Below, piece by piece: positions 8,800-16,929 of a stretch of 64,000 nt of DNA; within the stretch, counting starts at the first letter, position 1; each line of letters opens with the position of its first letter. The notes under the pieces are model-generated. The model had not been told where the DNA came from, did not search any database, and saw only the letters and a list, made by a program, of their open reading frames with translations. The stretch covers positions 248,001 through 312,000 of the forward strand of contig NZ_QGDO01000006.1 of NCBI RefSeq assembly GCF_003149185.1, in the 5' to 3' direction. The position numbers and the translations under genes are program-made. This stretch comes from Sediminitomix flava. GTDB lineage: Bacteria; Bacteroidota; Bacteroidia; Cytophagales; Flammeovirgaceae.

Positions 8800-9987
8800 A
8801 TGGCATTGAGTAAGATATATTATAATCAGAGTTTTCTGAAGTGGTTGATCGTTTTGGTTGCAGCAATTGTAGGGGCTATTTCTTACCTATATACTGATCT
8901 ATTGGTGAGTCAGTTGGCAGATCGAGAGAGAAGACAAGTAGACCTTTTTGCGAAAGTACAAGAACGAATAACCTCTCAAACAATAGATGATGAGGATTTG
9001 ACATTTCTTCTGACAGAAATCGTAACCTCAAATGACCTGATTCCTGTTATCTTACTCAATGGCAACAAAGAACCTGTTGCTTCTAGAAATGTAGATATTC
9101 CAGAGGATTTGACAGAAAAGGAAAGTCAGGAATTTCTTAAAGAGGAAGTTGTCAGAATGACTGAAAATTATGACCCAATAGTCATTGAAGGCCCAAATTG
9201 GACAAACTATATTTGTTATACCAATTCACATTTGGTAACTCAGTTAAAATATGCGCCACTTCTTCAGCTAATTGTACTCACTGTTTTAGCAACTCTTGCC
9301 TATCTTATTTTTACAACATCCCGAAATGCCGAGCGTGAAAGATTGTGGGCAGGTTTGGCCAAAGAAACAGCACATCAGCTCGGAACACCAATATCATCAT
9401 TGATGGCTTGGGTAGAATATTTCAGAGCAGGAGGAGAAGTTAATGAGGTAGTAGCCGATGAGTTGGATAAAGATGCAAAACGTCTTTCAATGATTACTTC
9501 TCGCTTTTCAAATATCGGATCAATTCCTGTTTTAGATAAAGAGTACAACCTCGGTGAAACTGTGGAAACAATAACAGGATATTTGAGAAGTCGCATTTCT
9601 CAGAAGGTCGACATCAACGTCAATTATCTGACGGATAAATTTGATCTAGATGGAAAATACAATCCACCCTTGTTAGAATGGGTTATTGAGAATATCTGCA
9701 AAAATGCTGTTGATGCCATGAATGGGCAAGGGGTGATTACAATCGATTTATCGTTTAACCAAGATACCAAAAGACTGGTTATGGATATTTCTGATACAGG
9801 AAAAGGGATTCCGAAGTCAAAACAAAAGACCGTTTTTCATGCAGGCTATACAAGCAAAAAACGAGGTTGGGGACTAGGATTGACACTTGCCAAACGTATT
9901 GTAGAATCTTACCATAAAGGGAAAATTTCGATCACTCAATCCTCTCCCGAAACGGGAACAACCTTCAGAATCTGTTTGCCAAAATAG
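8800..9987 (+). CDS. Sensor histidine kinase with an extracytoplasmic domain
   Basis: The order is TM1 at residues ~13-33, a ~115-residue periplasmic domain, TM2 at ~151-172, a dimerisation/phosphoacceptor domain and an HATPase domain. The H-box is of the Bacteroidetes form KETAHQLGTPISSLMAW, with His192. N-box (ENICKNAVDAM), G1 (DTGKGIP) and G2 (GWGLGLTLAKRIV) are present. No response regulator is adjacent, so it is an orphan kinase here. The preceding small membrane protein gene is 11 bases away and likely in the same operon. Confidence 0.88.
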   Translation: MALSKIYYNQSFLKWLIVLVAAIVGAISYLYTDLLVSQLADRERRQVDLFAKVQERITSQTIDDEDLTFLLTEIVTSNDLIPVILLNGNKEPVASRNVDIPEDLTEKESQEFLKEEVVRMTENYDPIVIEGPNWTNYICYTNSHLVTQLKYAPLLQLIVLTVLATLAYLIFTTSRNAERERLWAGLAKETAHQLGTPISSLMAWVEYFRAGGEVNEVVADELDKDAKRLSMITSRFSNIGSIPVLDKEYNLGETVETITGYLRSRISQKVDINVNYLTDKFDLDGKYNPPLLEWVIENICKNAVDAMNGQGVITIDLSFNQDTKRLVMDISDTGKGIPKSKQKTVFHAGYTSKKRGWGLGLTLAKRIVESYHKGKISITQSSPETGTTFRICLPK

Positions 9988-10072
9988 TACTTGATTGAGT
10001 TGAGAAACCGAATGACTTCCATTTCTTTCAATTCAAGGATTAAACAGTTCAACAAATCAATAGATCTATGCT

Positions 10073-10080
10073 TATCTTTG
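10073..10080 (+). promoter_or_regulatory. Possible -7 box of the helicase gene
   Basis: TATCTTTG matches TAnnTTTG and lies 29 bases before the ATG. No TTTG is found at the expected distance upstream, so this is only half a promoter. Confidence 0.35.
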
Positions 10081-10109
10081 TCTATTCTTAAAGCAAAATA
10101 GGTGTAGGC

Positions 10110-11528
10110 ATGATGGAGATGAATCCTTCGGATTATTTATTTCAACAATTCAAATTTCCGCCAACGGCAGGACAAGCAAAACTTTTTGATCTACTGAATG
10201 AATTTATCTTAGATAAAGGCATCAAACGCCATACTTTTTTGCTTAGAGGATATGCAGGTACAGGTAAAACTTCTACTGTAAATGCCCTTGTTCGAGTTCT
10301 TCGCAGATACAACTATCAGACCATGCTTTTGGCGCCAACAGGACGTGCAGCCAAAGTGATGTCTTATTATGCGAAACGCAGATCATACACCATTCACAAA
10401 ATTATATTCAAGCAAACAGAAGACCCAGACAGTGGTGTACTGAGGTTTGAACGTCAGCGAAATACTTCCCAAAATACCATTTTTATTGTCGATGAGGCTT
10501 CTATGATCAACGATCAGGCAGATATGGGAAATGCAGGATTACTGACTGAGTTGATTCAGTATGTTTTTCAAGATCCTAAATCTGGAAATAAATTACTCTT
10601 GATTGGAGATACAGCTCAGCTTCCACCAGTTCATCAGCAAATTAGCCCTGCGCTAGATGCTATTGTTTTGGAAAAAGACTTTCACCTCAGACTTATAGAG
10701 CACGAACTGACACAAGTTGTTCGTCAAGCAAATGAATCGGGAATCTTGGTAAATGCTACGGGTATTCGTCAGCAGTTAACTGTTCCAGACCCAAAAATTA
10801 CGCTATGGACGAAAAGCTACAAAGATGTTTTTAGTATGACATCTGAGCGACTGGAAGATGGATTACTTTATGGCTATGATAAGTTTGGGACAGAAAATAC
10901 CGTTATAATCTGTCGTTCAAATCGTCAAGCAACTCAATATAATCAGTACATCAGAAGGCAAATTCATTTTAGGGAAGAAGAATTAGAGCCTGGAGATCAA
11001 CTGATGATTGTTCGAAATAACTATCATTGGCTACCTGAAGATTCTCCTGCGGGATTTCTTGCCAATGGTGAATTTATAGAAGTTTGTAGTGTCAGAAATA
11101 TAGAGGAAATGCACGGGCATCGTTTTGCCGATATTTCTTTTAAACTACTTGATTATGATGATCACCCGATTATTGAAGCAAAAGTTTTACTCGATACCTT
11201 ACATTCTTTTACCCCAAGTTTAAGCCAACAAGAGAACCGAGAACTTTATCAAAACGTTGTTGCAGAATATAATGATGTAGATAGCAAGGCGAAGCGCATG
11301 AAGATGATCAGAGGAGATCAATATTTGAACGCCTTACAGATTAAATTCTCTTATGCTTTAACTTGTCATAAATCTCAGGGTGGACAGTGGGACGCTGTGT
11401 TTGTAGATATGGGGTATTTACCTAACAATGAGATTGACATTGATTTCTTAAGATGGCTTTATACTGCAACAACTCGTGCACAGTCAGAGCTGTTTTTTAT
11501 GAACTTTCCATCAACATATTTTAAATAA
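10110..11528 (+). CDS. RecD/Dda-like superfamily 1 DNA helicase
   Basis: This 472-residue ATPase has the full SF1B helicase motif set. Walker A is GYAGTGKTST (~residue 48) and motif Ia is APTGRAAKVM. Walker B is IVDEASMI, motif III GDTAQLPPV, motif IV-like CRSNRQA, motif V LTCHKSQGGQWD and motif VI LYTATTRAQ. No RecB/RecC-like neighbours or long N-terminal RecD2 domain are present, so it is closer to the compact Dda-like helicases common in Bacteroidetes. It likely acts in replication or repair as a 5'-3' helicase. ATGs at 10113 and 10119 are alternative starts. Confidence 0.85.
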   Translation: MMEMNPSDYLFQQFKFPPTAGQAKLFDLLNEFILDKGIKRHTFLLRGYAGTGKTSTVNALVRVLRRYNYQTMLLAPTGRAAKVMSYYAKRRSYTIHKIIFKQTEDPDSGVLRFERQRNTSQNTIFIVDEASMINDQADMGNAGLLTELIQYVFQDPKSGNKLLLIGDTAQLPPVHQQISPALDAIVLEKDFHLRLIEHELTQVVRQANESGILVNATGIRQQLTVPDPKITLWTKSYKDVFSMTSERLEDGLLYGYDKFGTENTVIICRSNRQATQYNQYIRRQIHFREEELEPGDQLMIVRNNYHWLPEDSPAGFLANGEFIEVCSVRNIEEMHGHRFADISFKLLDYDDHPIIEAKVLLDTLHSFTPSLSQQENRELYQNVVAEYNDVDSKAKRMKMIRGDQYLNALQIKFSYALTCHKSQGGQWDAVFVDMGYLPNNEIDIDFLRWLYTATTRAQSELFFMNFPSTYFK

Positions 11529-11551
11529 TTGTAAATATTTCAAACTAATTG

Positions 11552-11582
11552 TTTGATTATTCGCAATGACCACTTACTTTTG
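11552..11582 (+). promoter_or_regulatory. Promoter of the arginine leader and operon
   Basis: TTTG (11552-11555), a 19-base spacer and TACTTTTG (11575-11582) match the Bacteroidetes consensus TTTG-N19-TAnnTTTG exactly. Transcription should start near 11588, about 27 bases before the leader peptide ATG and ~285 bases before the first enzyme gene. Confidence 0.8.
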
Positions 11583-11614
11583 TTGCAAGCGTTTAATAAA
11601 ATCGCTCAGAAAAA

Positions 11615-11713
11615 ATGAATAAAGCAAGCAACCATATCACCCTGATATTCTTCGCTGCTCCTATCGCTAGACAGGAGGCGGTTGCTCGCGTACGACGTTT
11701 CCGACGTCCCTAA
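11615..11713 (+). CDS. Arginine-rich leader peptide of the arginine operon (putative attenuator peptide)
   Basis: A 32-codon frame (ATG at 11615, TAA at 11711) begins in an A-rich context (cagaaaaaATG). Its peptide starts MNKASNH and carries Arg at positions 19, 25, 27, 28, 30 and 31, ending RVRRFRRP. The Arg codons are mixed (AGA, CGC, CGA, CGT). It lies between an exact promoter and eight arginine-biosynthesis genes, and its 3' half overlaps several hairpin arms. By analogy with the His, Trp and Leu leader peptides of other bacteria, ribosome stalling at scarce Arg-tRNA would set the RNA fold. The mechanism is inferred; the frame and codons are seen directly. Confidence 0.72.
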   Translation: MNKASNHITLIFFAAPIARQEAVARVRRFRRP

Positions 11714-11799
11714 CGGGGACATAAAATCATAGGTTGTTCCTATCCGAGACAACCACACCATTCTACAAAATGCTGATACGGATCGATGAAAATTCAGCA
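11627..11799 (+). promoter_or_regulatory. Structured leader RNA with alternative hairpins (arginine attenuator candidate)
   Basis: Stems seen: 11627-11633 with 11680-11686 (AGCAACC/GGTTGCT); CTCCT/AGGAG inside it (11658-11662, 11673-11677); GACGT/ACGTC (11694-11698, 11704-11708); GTCCC/GGGAC (11706-11710, 11716-11720); GGTTGT/ACAACC (11732-11737, 11749-11754); and TGCTGA/TCAGCA (11771-11776, 11794-11799). Some exclude each other: ACGTC and GTCCC share bases, and the GGTTG of 11680 could instead pair with CAACC of 11750. No hairpin is followed by a clear U-run, so simple intrinsic termination is not obvious. Confidence 0.6.
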
Positions 11800-11871
11800 A
11801 ACAAATTCCAAGAAAAAGTTAACAAGCTCTATTTATAACCGAATTTTGTATTCTTCTGACGTTTCCAAGTT

Positions 11872-12471
11872 ATGAAGTATCATTCTACTGATTTTGTGTT
11901 GGCGGTAGCCAATGAATCGCATATGAGTTATGCAGATACGATTTGTGCCACAATCGAGGAATCTGCCAAGGCGAGAGGTACGGGTATTGCCAAAAGAACC
12001 GTAGAGTACATCAACCTTAAGATATCTGAGGGTAAAGCTGTTATTGCTTTACACCAAGATGGTAGATTTGCTGGTTTTTGCTATATCGAATCATGGGGAC
12101 ACAACAAGTTTGTGGCCAACTCTGGTTTGATTGTTTCTCCCGAATTTAGAGGTGCAGGACTTGCAAAAATGATTAAGCAAAAAGCTTTCGAACTTTCGAG
12201 AGAAAAGTATCCGAATGCTAAACTTTTTGGTCTGACTACGAGCTTACCTGTCATGAAAATCAATAGTGAACTAGGATATAGTCCTGTTACTTTTTCGGAA
12301 TTAACTGACGATGAACAGTTTTGGAAAGGCTGTCAAAGTTGTATCAATTATGATATTCTGACGCGTACGGAAAGAAAACACTGCCTCTGTACGGGTATGT
12401 TATATGATCCTGACAAAGTAGAGGCAAAAAAGGAAAAGGATCTGAGCCTTTCTGAAAAAGTAGGCATCTAA
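11872..12471 (+). CDS. GNAT acetyltransferase-fold protein, putative N-acyl-glutamate synthase of the arginine pathway
   Basis: The GNAT core is visible: substrate part to ~70, the strand GFCYIES, then the acyl-CoA pyrophosphate loop SPEFRGAGLAKMIKQ (residues 89-103). It is the first enzyme gene of the arginine operon and no argA or argJ is present. Its expected job is therefore the first step, acylation of glutamate, probably with succinyl-CoA or acetyl-CoA. The C-terminus carries a Cys cluster C154-x2-C157-x13-C171-x-C173 that could bind a metal; this is not part of the basic GNAT fold. The start follows the leader RNA by 72 bases past the last hairpin. Function is inferred from position. 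Confidence 0.75.
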   Translation: MKYHSTDFVLAVANESHMSYADTICATIEESAKARGTGIAKRTVEYINLKISEGKAVIALHQDGRFAGFCYIESWGHNKFVANSGLIVSPEFRGAGLAKMIKQKAFELSREKYPNAKLFGLTTSLPVMKINSELGYSPVTFSELTDDEQFWKGCQSCINYDILTRTERKHCLCTGMLYDPDKVEAKKEKDLSLSEKVGI

Positions 12472-12524
12472 AGAAATAGCAAAGAGCAAACTCTATATAA
12501 ACAACCAATATTTTTAAGAAACTT

Positions 12525-13721
12525 ATGGAAAAGAAAAAAGCTGTATTGGCATACAGTGGTGGACTTGATACATCCTTTTGTGTAAAGTACCTCACTGAAG
12601 AAAAAGGTTACGAAGTACATACAGCACTCGTACAAACTGGAGGATTCACTCAAGAAGAACTTCAGGATGTCGAAGAGAAAGCTTACCAAATGGGAGTAAC
12701 ATCGCATACCGTGTTAGATGTTACAGATAAATACTACCAAGACTGTGTGAAATACTTGGTTTTTGGTAATGTCTTAAGATATAATACTTACCCACTTTCG
12801 GTATCGGCAGAAAGAGTTTTCCAAGCGATGGCTATCGCACAATATGTACAAGAAGTTGGCGCTGATTATGTAGTACACGGAAGTACAGGTGCAGGAAATG
12901 ACCAAATCAGATTTGATATGATTTTCCAGATTATGATTCCAAATGTGGAAATCATTACGCCAATCAGAGACTTAAAACTAAGCAGAGAAGAAGAAATAGA
13001 TTTCCTTAAAAAGCATGGTGTTGATAAAGATTGGGAAAAAGCAAAATACTCAATCAACCAAGGAATTTGGGGAACATCAGTAGGAGGAGCAGAGACACTC
13101 ACATCTCATCAATCATTACCAGAACACGCTTATCCTACACAACTTAGCAAAGAAAACTCAGAACAAGTAGAGCTTTTCTTCGAGCAAGGAGAGTTGAAAG
13201 GAATAAATGGAAAGCATTACGATAATCCTGTAGATGCAATCCAAGAATTAAACGACATAGCAGCTCCATACGGAATAGGAAGAGATACCCACGTAGGAGA
13301 TACGATCATCGGAATTAAAGGAAGAGTAGGTTTTGAAGCTGCTGCCCCTGTGATCATCATAAAAGCCCACCACACTTTAGAAAAGCATACACTTACGAAA
13401 TGGCAATTGTACTGGAAAGAGCAGTTAGGTAACTGGTACGGAATGCTTGTTCACGAAGGACAAATGCTTGATCCTGTAATGAGAAATGTGGAAACATTCT
13501 TGGCAGATACACAAGAGCATGTAACTGGAAAAGTCTTTGTAGCCCTTCATCCATATCGTTATGAAGTTTTGGGTATTGAATCTGAAAATGACTTGATGTC
13601 TAGCAAATTTGGTGCTTACGGAGAAATGAATAATGCTTGGACAGGCGAAGATGCAAGAGGTTTTGCAAAAATGTTGGCCAACCAAACAATGATTTACCAT
13701 AAAGTACACGAAGACAAATAA
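12525..13721 (+). CDS. argG: Argininosuccinate synthase
   Basis: It joins citrulline and aspartate using ATP to give argininosuccinate. The PP-loop motif AYSGGLDTSFC is at residues 9-19; YVVHGSTGAGNDQIRF is also typical of the family. At 398 residues it has normal length. It is second in the operon, 53 bases after the acyl-glutamate synthase and 25 before argC. Placement of argG early in the operon is usual for Bacteroidetes. Cytoplasmic. Confidence 0.97.
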   Translation: MEKKKAVLAYSGGLDTSFCVKYLTEEKGYEVHTALVQTGGFTQEELQDVEEKAYQMGVTSHTVLDVTDKYYQDCVKYLVFGNVLRYNTYPLSVSAERVFQAMAIAQYVQEVGADYVVHGSTGAGNDQIRFDMIFQIMIPNVEIITPIRDLKLSREEEIDFLKKHGVDKDWEKAKYSINQGIWGTSVGGAETLTSHQSLPEHAYPTQLSKENSEQVELFFEQGELKGINGKHYDNPVDAIQELNDIAAPYGIGRDTHVGDTIIGIKGRVGFEAAAPVIIIKAHHTLEKHTLTKWQLYWKEQLGNWYGMLVHEGQMLDPVMRNVETFLADTQEHVTGKVFVALHPYRYEVLGIESENDLMSSKFGAYGEMNNAWTGEDARGFAKMLANQTMIYHKVHEDK

Positions 13722-13746
13722 TCCAAGCAGAATAAACGATACTAAC

Positions 13747-14730
13747 ATGAAAACGATTAAAGCAGGAATCATTGGTGGTGCAGGGTTTACAGGTGGAGAA
13801 CTCATCAGAGTATTGCTCAATCATCCAAATGTAGAACTAGGATTTATCCATAGTAGAAGTCATGCGGGAGAGCCTCTTCACAAAGCACATGCTGATTTGG
13901 TAGGAGAAACAGCTATACTTTTTACAGATAAAATTGAGCATGACGTAGACGTAATTTTCTTATGTCTAGGTCATGGCGAGTCTAAAGTTTTCTTGGATGG
14001 ACAAGACTTCCCTTCTTCCGTAAAGATCATTGACCTTAGCCAAGATTTCAGATTGAGAGCTTCAGCAGAAAAAGGTGGTAGATCTTTTGTGTATGGTCTT
14101 CCAGAACTGAACAAAGAAGAAATTAAGACTGCAAATAATATTGCAAATCCAGGTTGTTTCGCGACAGCAATCCAATTGGCGCTAATGCCTTTGGCAGATG
14201 CCAAGCAATTGAACTCCGATATTCATATTTCTGCAGTAACAGGTTCTACAGGAGCAGGACAAAGTTTGACAAAGACAACAGGCTTTACTTGGAGGAACAA
14301 TAATATTTCTCATTACAAAGCTTTCAAGCACCAACATCTTTTCGAAATATCGGAAAGTTTGGATAAGTCACAGGAAGGATTTGAACAAAGCATTCACTTT
14401 ATCCCATACAGAGGGAATTTTACTAGAGGTATCTTAGCTTCTGTTTATCTTAAGACAGATCTTTCTGAAGATGAACTAAAATCAATCTTCCAAGAGTATT
14501 ACCAAGATCATGTATTTACGCATGTGATTGATCAGCCTGTAGATGTAAAGTTGGTGGTAAACACTAATAAATGTCTGATTCATGTAGAAAAACATGGCGA
14601 TATGGTCTTGATTACTTCTGCGATTGATAACTTACTAAAGGGAGCGGTCGGACAAGCTACTCATAATATGAACTTGCTATTTGGATTGGAGGAAAAAGCA
14701 GGGTTGAATTTAAAACCAAGTGCATTTTAG
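13747..14730 (+). CDS. argC: N-acyl-gamma-glutamyl-phosphate reductase
   Basis: It reduces the acylglutamyl phosphate made by ArgB to the semialdehyde using NADPH. The dinucleotide-binding loop GGAGFTGGEL is at the N-terminus (residues 10-19). The catalytic Cys137 is in ANPGCFATAIQLAL. The length of 327 residues fits the type common in Bacteroidetes. It is 25 bases downstream of argG. The substrate may carry a succinyl instead of an acetyl group (see argF'). Confidence 0.96.
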   Translation: MKTIKAGIIGGAGFTGGELIRVLLNHPNVELGFIHSRSHAGEPLHKAHADLVGETAILFTDKIEHDVDVIFLCLGHGESKVFLDGQDFPSSVKIIDLSQDFRLRASAEKGGRSFVYGLPELNKEEIKTANNIANPGCFATAIQLALMPLADAKQLNSDIHISAVTGSTGAGQSLTKTTGFTWRNNNISHYKAFKHQHLFEISESLDKSQEGFEQSIHFIPYRGNFTRGILASVYLKTDLSEDELKSIFQEYYQDHVFTHVIDQPVDVKLVVNTNKCLIHVEKHGDMVLITSAIDNLLKGAVGQATHNMNLLFGLEEKAGLNLKPSAF

Positions 14731-14782
14731 TAGTCAGATGCTCTGAAGCTATTATCTAAAACCAAAACGCTAATCCGAAATT

Positions 14783-15928
14783 ATGGCAAAATTATTTGAT
14801 GTATATCCGCTTTTTGATATCCAACCCGAAAAGGGAAATGGTGTATGGATTTACGACAAGAACGGTGAGAAATACTTAGACTTATACGGAGGACATGCCG
14901 TGATCTCAATTGGTCACAGTCATCCGCATTATGTGGGTATGCTCAACGAACAATTGAATAAGTTGGTATTTTATTCTAACAGTATTCAAAACCCTTTGCA
15001 ATCTGAATTGGCCTCTAAGTTAGGTGAATTATCGGGCTACAAGGATTGGCAATTGTTCTTGTGTAATTCTGGTGCTGAAGCCAATGAAAATGCATTTAAG
15101 CTAGCTTCATTTCATAATGAAAAGAAGACAATCATTTCATTTACGAAAGGCTTTCATGGTAGAACCTCTCTGTCCGTAGCAACCACCGATAGTGCAAAAA
15201 TAAAAGCACCTGTCAATCAAGTTCACGATACAATGATGCTGCCTTTTAATGATGAAGATGCATTGAAAGAAGCGTTTGAACAGAATTCAAATATCTGTGC
15301 AGTTATTGTAGAGGGAATTCAAGGAATCGGAGGTATTCATGTACCAACGGAAAGTTTCATGAAGAAAATCAGAGAGTATTGTAGCCTTTACAATGCTGTG
15401 ATGATTGCTGACGAAATCCAATCGGGATATGGAAGATCAGGTAAATTCTTTGGTCATCAATGGGCAGGAGTAGAACCAGATATCATCACGATGGCAAAGG
15501 GTATGGGAAATGGTTTTCCAATTGGAGGAGTGTTGATTTCTCCAAAGTTTGAAGCTTGGCACGGAATGTTAGGTACAACTTTCGGAGGAAACCATTTGGC
15601 TTGTTCCGCAGGAATTGCTGTTTTAGATGTGCTTCAGAAGGAATTCTTACTGACCAACGCTACTACTGTAGGAGATTGGCTGATGGAGGAATTAGCAAAA
15701 ATAAGTGGGGTAAAAGAAGTCAGAGGAAAAGGTTTGATGATCGGTGTAGAAATGGATACCGAAGTTGCTTCTATCCGAAAAGACCTTCTTTTTGATCACC
15801 ATATTTTTACAGGAGGAGCTTCAGAGAAAAATACATTAAGATTATTACCTCCTTTAAATCTAACAAAAGAACAAGGACTTAAATTTTTGCAAGCCTTCAA
15901 GAAAGTAGCAGAGGAAGCTATGGCTTAA
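14783..15928 (+). CDS. argD: N-acyl-ornithine aminotransferase
   Basis: This class III PLP transaminase converts the acylglutamate semialdehyde to acylornithine. The PLP lysine is K239 in ITMAKGMGNGFPIGG; the preceding IADEIQSGYGRSG is the cofactor-binding signature. SGAEANENAFKLA binds the PLP phosphate. The length of 381 residues is typical. It is 52 bases after argC. It could also act on other omega-amino acids, but the operon fixes its main role. Confidence 0.95.
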   Translation: MAKLFDVYPLFDIQPEKGNGVWIYDKNGEKYLDLYGGHAVISIGHSHPHYVGMLNEQLNKLVFYSNSIQNPLQSELASKLGELSGYKDWQLFLCNSGAEANENAFKLASFHNEKKTIISFTKGFHGRTSLSVATTDSAKIKAPVNQVHDTMMLPFNDEDALKEAFEQNSNICAVIVEGIQGIGGIHVPTESFMKKIREYCSLYNAVMIADEIQSGYGRSGKFFGHQWAGVEPDIITMAKGMGNGFPIGGVLISPKFEAWHGMLGTTFGGNHLACSAGIAVLDVLQKEFLLTNATTVGDWLMEELAKISGVKEVRGKGLMIGVEMDTEVASIRKDLLFDHHIFTGGASEKNTLRLLPPLNLTKEQGLKFLQAFKKVAEEAMA

Positions 15929-15972
15929 GTGGTAACTTTTCAAAGTTTAAGTTCAATAAGGAATTACATGTA

Positions 15973-16920
15973 ATGAAAAAATATACAACAGCCTACGACG
16001 TCCCGAATATCAATGACTTCGCAGATAAAGCACTAGAACTAAAGAAGAACCCTTTTGCTTTTGATACACTCGGAAAACACAAAACGTTAGGTCTGATTTT
16101 TTTTAATCCAAGTCTTCGTACACGTTTGAGTACGCAAAAAGCGGCGATGAGCTTGGGTATGAATGTCATTGTCATGAATGTAGATGGCGATGGTTGGAAA
16201 TTGGAAACAGAAGAGGGTGTCATTATGGACAGTGACAAGGCAGAACATATCAAAGATGCTTTTCCTGTGATTGGCCAATATTGTGATATTATCGGAGTAC
16301 GTTCTTTCCCAAGTCTGAAAGACAGAGAAGCAGACTATGCCGATAAAGTGATCAATGATATCGTAAAATACACCTCAGTTCCTGTGGTTAGTTTGGAATC
16401 TGCAATTCGTCATCCGCTTCAAGCGTTGGCAGATTTAATGACAATCAAGGAATTGAGTCAGAAAGCAAAACCTAAGGTCGTTTTGACTTGGGCGCCACAC
16501 CCGAGAGCTTTACCTCAAGCGGTTTCAAATTCTTTTGCTGAAACGATGAATTTGGCAGATGTAGAATTGGTCATTACACATCCGAAAGGTTATGAGCTAA
16601 ATCCTGAATTTGTTGGAAATGCTCGAGTGGTTTATGATCAAAAAGAAGCCTTCAAAGATGCTGACTTCATCTATGCAAAAAACTGGTCTTCTTATAATGA
16701 CTACGGACAAATCCTATCTCAAGATAAAAGTTGGGTAGTGGATGAGGAAAAAATGGCATTGACAAATAATGCTCACTTTATGCATTGTTTGCCTGTTCGT
16801 AGAAATGTAATTGTGACGGATGGAGTGATTGACAGTCCACAGTCGGCGGTTATTCAGCAGGCAGGAAACAGAGAATTTGCCGTTCAAACGGTATTGAAAG
16901 AAATGTTGGAAAATCTTTAA
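15973..16920 (+). CDS. argF': N-succinyl/N-acetyl-ornithine carbamoyltransferase
   Basis: It carbamoylates the acylated ornithine, which marks the Bacteroidetes and Xanthomonas version of the pathway. The carbamoyl-phosphate motif is NPSLRTR (residues 45-51, where ornithine transcarbamylases have STRTR), and HCLP occurs late (FMHCLPVRRN). KLETEEG near residue 80 is typical of the acyl-ornithine group. At residue 90 it has Ala, where Bacteroides fragilis has Pro (succinyl-specific) and Xanthomonas has Glu (acetyl-specific), which favours succinylornithine. It is 9 bases upstream of argB. The length of 315 residues is normal. Confidence 0.93.
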   Translation: MKKYTTAYDVPNINDFADKALELKKNPFAFDTLGKHKTLGLIFFNPSLRTRLSTQKAAMSLGMNVIVMNVDGDGWKLETEEGVIMDSDKAEHIKDAFPVIGQYCDIIGVRSFPSLKDREADYADKVINDIVKYTSVPVVSLESAIRHPLQALADLMTIKELSQKAKPKVVLTWAPHPRALPQAVSNSFAETMNLADVELVITHPKGYELNPEFVGNARVVYDQKEAFKDADFIYAKNWSSYNDYGQILSQDKSWVVDEEKMALTNNAHFMHCLPVRRNVIVTDGVIDSPQSAVIQQAGNREFAVQTVLKEMLENL

Positions 16921-16929
16921 GGAGAGCAG

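Noticed and set aside
11606-11800. 64-codon frame on the minus strand over the arginine leader
   Set aside because: It covers the hairpins of the leader RNA and has no recognisable protein features; the plus-strand promoter, leader peptide and arms explain this sequence better.
13425-13820. 131-codon minus-strand frame across the argG-argC junction
   Set aside because: It lies opposite two confidently identified enzymes and has unusual composition typical of a shadow frame.
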